Shown one piece after another: positions 57,101 to 64,000 of a stretch of DNA of 64,000 nucleotides. Both the position numbers and the translations under genes were made by a program. A model generated the notes under the pieces. The model saw only the letters and a program-made list of their open reading frames with translations, searched no databases and was not told where the DNA came from. Source of the DNA: Plicaturopsis crispa FD-325 SS-3 (lineage: Eukaryota; Basidiomycota; Agaricomycetes; Amylocorticiales; Amylocorticiaceae); the NCBI GenBank assembly GCA_000827205.1, contig KN832556.1, forward strand, positions 1,151,849-1,215,848, given 5' to 3'. Within the stretch, counting starts at the first letter, position 1. Each line of letters begins with the position of its first letter.

Positions 57101-60100
57101 AATGACCGACATCGCCCAGTTGCAGGTCATGACACGGTTGCGTGCATCGATACTAGGTCCTGGGTTTATCGTCCCGAAGGTGATCAGGTCGAAGAGCAGG
57201 AAATGCAGAGCGGCTGTTCGATGCTTATGGCCAGCCTCTTTTGTCGAAGTATGTAGGCGTTTCTTGGGCGAATACGACAAAAACGCGATTTTGCAAGAAT
57301 CGTAGGAGAATGATAGCTCGGTCAAGCACTGCATGAGGAAGCACGAGTAGAAGCGCTGGTCCTCAGCAGTGACAGCATTGCTGGCCGCACGGTCAGCAGA
57401 TGTCGGCTGGTCAGCCGCAGCATTTTCAGAGGCGGGTGCGACGCTATCCGAGGCTTTCGAGGTGTCAGCAACATCAGAAGGCGGCTCGTTTTCAGGTTTG
57501 GCGGTCTTGATGAGTTCACCCAAGAGGAAATGGACAACGGCTTCAAGGGAGCCACTTGGTTCAGATCGTCCTGCTTCCGCTACGTCCATCTTCGTGTCGG
57601 TCGAGGTCGGTTCGGCCTTCGTCGCAGCCTCCACGTCTGTAGCAGCCTTGTCCGCGCTGGGGCGTTCCTTAAGCTTGATGGCTCGAGAGATGTTGAATGG
57701 TCTTTCGACCTTGCACAGCGACTGCGAAACATCTATGAAGACCTTGGGGTCACGGAGTGCCATTGAGCTGCATTGCCGCACGTAGGTAGCTGTGTCGATT
57801 TCGCCGCGCGAGCGTGGTTGACTGAAGTAACGCTTGATTTCGTGAGTCATGATGTGCTCCAAAACAGCTCGCTCTTCCACGATATGTCGGAGTATGATAG
57901 CCACATAGGAGTGGCTTCCAGAGACGGGCGACGACTTCAATCGATTGAACAGCAACGGAATACCCTGACGCTGCACGAACTGTATGGCTGTGAGATGGTG
58001 TCGAGTGAGCAGCACGAAGAGACGGAGGATTGAAAGGAGCTCGTCGCTGGGCAGGGTGGGGATTGCTAGAAGACGCATGCAGAAATCGAACACGATAGTG
58101 CGAGCCTCAGTGAAAGCAGGTCCCGTCGCGATGTCCTCCTGCGCAGGAGGCTTTTCTTCAAACTCTTCTAATGTGGGCAGTGTTATGGTTCGAGGTTGAT
58201 CGCCAATGGTGAGCAACGCTTCGGTCACAAGGAGGTGGGAGGCTAGCCACTTGGGTACAGACGGATGTTCTGCACCTGCGCTCACCGGATTGGATAGTAG
58301 AAGTGCCAGGAGACTCTCCATTAACCCCGTGGCAATCTCCTGCGTGACTGAGGAAGGCTTCTCCGAGAGGACGAGGGCGAGGAGACGGCATCGCATAGCA
58401 AGAGGCTGTTCTTGAACATCGTACGCGTAAGGTGAGAATGACTTGATGTCGTCCACGAGATATCGCACCGATTGCTCTTGATGAGCATCAGTGGCCCGGA
58501 CGAAAGCAGGCGAGACATCGAAGATTAAGGAGGGATGCTCGTCGACGAGTCGTAACGCCTGACGACCAATAGTGGCCTTCAGAGGCTCTCTTGCGACCGA
58601 CAACCGCTTCCGTAGCTCTTCCGCACTTTCCCCTTCGTTCGCGGGACGGCTTGACTCCACGGGTTGCTCTGCGACAATTTGTGCGTCAGGTGTGGCCTGA
58701 GCACTGCCTTCTGTGGTCGCTGGAGGATGGTCATCGCTGGGAGCAGCGTCTGCCATGGCAGCGTCCTGATCCTCTTCGTTGGCATCAGATGGTTCGGGCT
58801 CGGGATCAGGAGGGAGAGGGAAAGGATGAGATAACAGGAGTTCTGTTGCAGCGTTGATGTTATTGTGTGTGCGTGCTAGTGCTCGTTCTGCTGCCGAGCG
58901 AGGGAATCCCATGTCGGTGAGTTGACGAATGCGGTTTTCGTCTGGGCCGGTTGTCCTGGAAAGGATGTTGGCAGCAGACGCGGCTCCTCCCAGGAAGGCT
59001 GAGGCTGAGGCAGGTTCAGCTTTTGGCTCCTCGCTGTCGCCGTTACTGAGCTCTAGTACTGTCTGCACGACGGACTTGCTGACGCTGAGCGGGGCCGAGA
59101 TGAGCCACGGCGCCTCCCATAAGTCCTTGAGAAGCGGCAGGGCAGCCAGACGCAATCGAACCAAGAAGTTATGAGGCTCGAAATATTCTGGGTCGGTGTC
59201 CTTCTTGTCCTTCGACATAACGAGTATGGTCTGCCCAGACTCAAACAAAGGCTTTGATGACATGAGGGGTTGCAAAAGATGCAGCGCCACTTTCAGGCCT
59301 CCGTAGGCATTTGAGAGCTCCTGCTTGGCAGCATCAGTGCGCTCATCTAGTTTCACACCCGTGATGCTATCAATGGTGGCCATAAATGCTCGGCACACTT
59401 CAAAGAGGGCTGTGAGGCCACCAGCGCGGTAGAAAGCCACCAACAAGACCGTATGCAGACTCGTCTGAGAGGTGCGCTCTGAGAACAAATCATAATTAAC
59501 AACTATAATGCAAAAGAGAGGCTAGCAGACTTACCGTCGATAATCAAACTATTTATGAGGCCTATCATGACGCTATAGTAGCCGTACGATGACGCCTTGT
59601 CGTCTTGAGCCTGGTTAGTACAAAGGCGAGTTTCAACACTAAAAGGCTGGCTTACCGATGTCCTTCTGGGCAAGATGTTGTAGCAGGACCGCGGCAACCA
59701 CCTTTGACGAATCCAGGATCTGCTTCTTCTGGGCTGGATCCGGATTGCGTCTGGCATAGAATAATTTGACGATAGCTAAAGATGAAGTTGTAAATTAAAT
59801 GAACACATGCAAAAGTGTAGATGCGAACCTTGGAAGAAAGGTGCCATCGTGCTCGGCAGCCCATGCGTAAGGTGCTTTAGAGCTTTCGCATTCAGCTCTT
59901 GAGTCCCGCCCTGCTTCGACGCCGACGGCTGAGGAGGCGAGACAGGCGTGGTCGTCGATTCGCCTTGCACTCCATTAGTAGATGATGCGCCGTCTGCCTC
60001 TGGGAGAGGTACAGATGGACGGGCAGGCGATTGCTCCAAGGGGGAGGACACTGGGCTCGGTAACGTGTCTATACCGCGTGCGCTCAACCCAGCCTTGAGG

Positions 60101-63100
60101 AATATATTTTCCCAGATACACGCCCGGTGAAGGGCACCCAGATCGGGCACGACGTCAGGAGATCCGCTACCCATGAGCGTCTGTAGGAGACTGATGGCGG
60201 CTCGCCCGTGCGCGTATCCGGCAGTCGAGAACACGTCGGAAAGGAGAGTGATGCGGTTGAACAACGTAACGAGGTGGCGGAAGCGCTGGTTGGCCTCAAG
60301 CTCCTGGTCTGCCGAGACGTCCAGGAGAGGGAGGAGTTTCGAACCGGATTCGATCGTGCCCCAGAAGTCCGCAGTCAACTCAAGGGAGTCTTTAACGAGT
60401 TTACAGAGGTACGTCAAAGTGTCCTTAGTAGCGACCTCGGTCATCGTGCGGACAACCTGCACGAGAGAGTCTGACGCGACGCTGTTCGCAAAGTCGTATG
60501 GAAGGCATGGAAGGGCGGTGATTCGGCCAATACGGTCAAGCCCGTCTGTGTTGTGAATGAAGTCCCTGCAATGGGGCGTATGTTGGAAGAGGCCCTCAAG
60601 GAACTGTGGGCACCAGATTACTACTCAAAGCCCCGAAACAGCGCACATGAAACGACTTACTCTTCCGATGACATCGATATAAGATACTACCGTGTTGTCG
60701 TGCTTGGGAGGTGGGTCGTCGCCGAGAGCCGCGCCTTCCGACGGGGTAGCCGTCGCAGATGCAGAGCCTGAAGCCTGCACATCCTCCATGACAGAATCTT
60801 GCACAGCAGACGGAGGCTCCGCGACCCCAAGTCTATACCACGACTTGATGTCATCCGGAGCCACATACGCATTGCCCAAGTCTTCGATCTTGCTCAACGT
60901 CGTCTTGATCGACTCGAATACCGGCGTCTTGAGCGCTGGATGGTGACGAATCAGCTCGTCCATGGCCGTGCCGATGAGCACAGCGTTCTCTTTGTCTTGC
61001 AACACCTTGAGATGACGCTCTGACGTGAAGATGCAAAAGATTCCCGGAATGATGCTCGGACGTGATGCCAATTGGTCTTGCCCTACCTGATTGAGGCAGA
61101 GGGCGCCAAGAGCATTGGGGATTGCCTGAATGACCTATAACATGAATTTTGAATCAGTGTCAGAAACGAGGGAAGTGTATCGAAACTACTTGCCTCGATG
61201 ACGGGTTCAAGACCGCACTCCAGTGCCTTGAAGAACACCTCGGGGAGTCCTGCCTCTTGTATGATGGCGAGCGATGTGGGCTCATTGTGCACAAATGTCG
61301 CCATGATGTTGATAGCTAAATGGTCCTTCAATAGACTCAAGAGAATCTCTGCGCTGAACGGAAAACATACCGAGAGGAAGTACGCTAGGCCCAAAGAGCC
61401 CACGGTACTCAATGATCTTCCTCACAGACGTCAATATAGAGGAATCGATGAGCCCGCGGAGGCCCTCCGCAGTGCCGGAGGACTGCATCATCCGATGCAT
61501 CGAGCGCAAAGTATGCTTTAGGACTGCAGCACGGTTGACGGGCAGCTGGCCTACTGTTGTTCTCAGTATAGTCCACGCGCACCATAAGGGACCCACATAC
61601 CATACGACCCGAACAGTTCACGAGATCGCGTCTCGTCTCCCCACTCCTTGATATCGAAATCAACTTCGTGCTAAGAATGCGGTCAGTGTCGTTGCGGAGC
61701 ATGGAAAGGAGGAGTTAGGACATACAGCAATCCTGTTCACGAGCGCTTCGACGCCGTGGCCAGCGCAGAACAGCTGGAACGCATTCTGGAAACTGTAGAG
61801 CACGTTGTCGACGAGTTGCATCGTCTTCGATACTACACCCAACCTCCGCGACAACTTGATGTCGATAATTTGAATGAGGAGCGGCACAAGACCTGCCCCC
61901 ACGACCATGTTCCCTCCTGCAGCATGCGACGCGAGAAAGGTGACAAAGGATAGTAACGCTTCAACAAATGTATGCGGAAGCCAACACTCCGAGCTTGATA
62001 CGTCTGATACCGTCTTGCGGAAAAGGGCCATGAGGAGGCCGTGGTTCACACCTGCGTTGACAGCAGTAAGCACCTCCTGGATCTTGCCTCTGTACCGTGC
62101 TAGTGCATCCAGAGCAGCGATTGCGGCGGTTTGCACAGGGACATGGATGTCGCGATCAAGCTGCAACAACTCGGCGAGATGTATGATGAGGTCAGGCTCA
62201 TATAGAAAGAGTGATGACTGGGCTTGGGACTCGGGGTGTGTGTGCCCGAATATGGCGATAGCGAGGAGACGAATGAGAACCAGCTTTTCTCTTTCGCCTG
62301 CATTGTGTCTGTTGAGAACAGTGGCAGAACGAATGCGACACATGAGTTCAAATTTTTCCTCGTTGGGGACGGAGTATGCCTCGACTGTTTCCGCGAGGAT
62401 CTTCATCGGGTCTTTCGATGCTAGGGTCTGCTCGTCAATATGGATGTTCACCGCGCCACTGCTTTGTCCCGCAGATGCCGCCGCCGACGTTGGCTTTCGT
62501 GGCGTTTCAGGACTGTCCGTATCCATCTTGGTGTCCTTCTCTTTAGCTGGGGGCTGAGGCCCTGTCCTGTAGAAGCTATAGTTGACTTCACGCGCGTCCG
62601 GAGGAAGGGCGTCCACAAGGGCGTCGCCTTTCTCGGTGACAAGGTCAACTAGACTGACGCCATGTTCGCGCAGACTAGGCCATCGCTTTGCAAGTGATTG
62701 CAAGCGGGAAGTCGAGATGTTGAGCGCGTGAGAGACGGATGGCTGCGCCGAATATTGCTGTGATGGGCGCAGCAGAAGATTCAAGGCGAACACTAGCACG
62801 TCTGAATCGGCCGCGAACAGCAAACTGTTGAGACGCTGCAGGGCAATTTAGCATACAGAGGATCTGGGACGGCCTGGGGTGGTACGCACATCATAGGAAT
62901 TAAACATTTTCCTGTTCGTCGAGTTCTCGAGGAGAAGCCTCTCGAATCGGAGGATCTCGCAGACGGCACCCTTTGCCCAGTCAGTGAACACGTTCACTTG
63001 TAGATTATCGATGTTGTAGTCGCGAATGACGTCCTCCAGGACGGCGTCGAACTTGTTGAGTACCTTGATCCATGCATTGAGATCGGAGCGGGGCCATTTC

Positions 63101-63289
63101 CAGACATCGATCTCGGCGAGCACCCAAGGGAGACTTTCGTTTGGGGTATTGAGCAATTTTGAGATGAGCTCCGCCACCTGTGGGTGCTGTTTCCGGGCGA
63201 TGACTTCTCTGAGCGCGCGTTGCAAAAGGCATTTTCGATTGGGCACATACCGGCGGAACCGTTCTCTTTGATTTGTGAAGTATCTTCAT
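51102..63289 (-). CDS. TOM1: Giant HECT E3 ubiquitin ligase (TOM1/HUWE1)
   Basis: HECT ubiquitin ligase of roughly 3,600 residues, the usual size for fungal TOM1. Its roles include turnover of excess histones and unassembled ribosomal proteins and mRNA export. The start at 63289 gives [13 protein letters not shown]. An intron at 63178-63250 (GTATGT to CCCACAG) joins this to VAELISKLL and [23 protein letters not shown]908 and DUF913 alpha-solenoid regions follow (63.1-59.5 kb). A UBA domain is at about 58.9 kb ([20 protein letters not shown]). A very acidic run of about 95 residues is at 56.07-56.38 kb. Ubiquitin-binding UBM-like repeats are at 54.2-54.6 kb ([35 protein letters not shown]). 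The HECT domain is at 51.1-52.5 kb ([35 protein letters not shown]), with the catalytic Cys in LPQAHTCFNQIDLP and the end GGEGFGFA. The Cys codon is split by intron 51206-51268. I saw no break. Confidence 0.95.
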
Positions 63290-63522
63290 CTTCCACGACC
63301 AGGTCGCAGAGCAATAATGTGGCGTCCCCGATTCTCAAGTTACAGTAAACAGGCGGGGGATGAAAGACAAAAACAAGGCAGAGACTGAGCGAGTCGAATG
63401 AGAGATTTCCACAGCCAAAGTCTAGGATATTTCGCGCATACGCAATGTTCTCACGGTCAGATGGGTGGTCTTGACGCGCTCTGCGGTTTGTCGCGTCGTT
63501 GACTCGGACTACAACTTTCATC
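63290..63522. promoter_or_regulatory. Shared TOM1 / SUB1 promoter
   Basis: Only 233 bases separate the two divergent start codons, so the core promoters must be shared or overlap. No named element is recognised. A CTTTCATC pyrimidine word precedes the SUB1 ATG. Confidence 0.6.
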
Positions 63523-64000
63523 ATGGCGAAACGAAAAGCTGTCGCATCTGACGACGAAGACGGGGAGGATTTCGTGCCAGAGAACTCCAGGTCCGCGACT
63601 CCAGATAAACCTGTCAAGGACAAGCCCAAGGTGAGTAGACCTTAGTGTGCAGCGAATGCTCGTCTCACCAGTCACAATTGTGTTCAGACAGTGAAGAAGC
63701 CCAAATTCAAGAAGGAAGAGGAAGAGGAGGACCAGCTTGATAGTGAGGAAGAAGAGGCTCCGTTATCGAAGAAACCCAAGGCTGCTGAGGCATGTACTAT
63801 CCACCCTCGGTCGACAGACGTTTAACCTACAGACTGTATAGAAGAAGAAAAATAAACGCGTCAAATCCGAGTCCAACGACGATTCGGGTGACATCGTTGT
63901 GCGATCTACCGCAGAGGGCGAAAAATATGTCGATTTAGGGAAAAAGAAACGAGCGACCGTCCGCTCATTCAAGGGTGCGCGTCGAACAGCTATAACTAGA
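63523..64000 (+). CDS. SUB1: Transcriptional coactivator PC4/SUB1, 5' part only
   Basis: Single-strand DNA-binding coactivator that works with Pol II at initiation and elongation. Only the N-terminal part is in the window. The start MAKRKAVASDDEDGEDFVPE leads to a Lys/Glu-rich disordered region (VKKPKFKKEEEEEDQL, SKKPKAAE; KKKNKRVKSESNDDSGD) and then the first strands of the PC4 fold, GEKYVDLGKKKRATVRSFKG. The sequence then reaches the window edge, perhaps inside an intron that starts at GGTGCGCG near 63976. Intron 1 (after KDKPK, GTGAGT) is normal. The next intron can keep frame only with a GC-AG pair (63790-63841, GAG/GCATGT to TATAG). The PC4 domain assignment is firm from the visible strand. 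Confidence 0.87.

Overview
The window is nuclear DNA from a filamentous basidiomycete, probably an Agaricomycete. It is gene-dense, with many 45-75 nt GT-AG introns, CTAAC/CTGAC-type branch points and codons of fairly high GC. It also carries families typical of mushrooms: a FunK1 kinase, a NACHT-WD40 NLR-like protein and an F-box protein. I recognise 21 protein-coding genes plus one doubtful open frame. I saw no rRNA, tRNA, CRISPR array or convincing transposon.

Layout, left to right. 0.5-6.2 kb (minus): COG2 (Golgi tethering) and a Cti6-like PHD-finger protein (Rpd3L histone deacetylase complex). 7.0-15.5 kb: threonine deaminase ILV1 (+), complex I subunit B12/NDUFB3 (-), topoisomerase I TOP1 (+) and CDP-diacylglycerol synthase CDS1 (+). 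16.4-19.4 kb: ribosomal protein uS12/RPS23 (-) and a MetX-like alpha/beta hydrolase (+). 19.7-27.1 kb (minus): an accessory block with a C2-NACHT-WD40 NLR-like protein, an unassigned open frame and an F-box protein. 28.0-38.3 kb: a nonaspanin/TM9SF membrane protein (+), mitochondrial tyrosyl-tRNA synthetase MSY1 (-), queuine tRNA-ribosyltransferase QTRT1 (+) and DEAD-box helicase DBP10 (-). 39.4-50.8 kb: a FunK1 kinase (+), RNA polymerase II subunit RPB3 (-), two tandem O-methyltransferases (+) and a zinc-less MDR quinone oxidoreductase (-). 51.1-63.3 kb (minus): the giant HECT ubiquitin ligase TOM1/HUWE1. From 63.5 kb (+): the transcription coactivator SUB1/PC4, cut by the window edge.

Most genes are single-copy housekeeping genes. 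Several sit head to head on short shared promoters (MSY1/QTRT1, TOM1/SUB1, NDUFB3/TOP1). The accessory parts are the NLR/F-box block and the methyltransferase pair with its neighbours.

The points most worth a second look are: a GW/WG-rich tail on RPB3; a 24-nt microexon that carries the TOP1 active-site tyrosine; the C2-headed NLR; a one-base excess in RPS23 that breaks its frame; a 5' frame break in the first methyltransferase copy; and the pairing of QTRT1 with mitochondrial TyrRS. Exon boundaries were read by eye from splice signals and remembered family sequences, so those not explicitly given should be treated as approximate.
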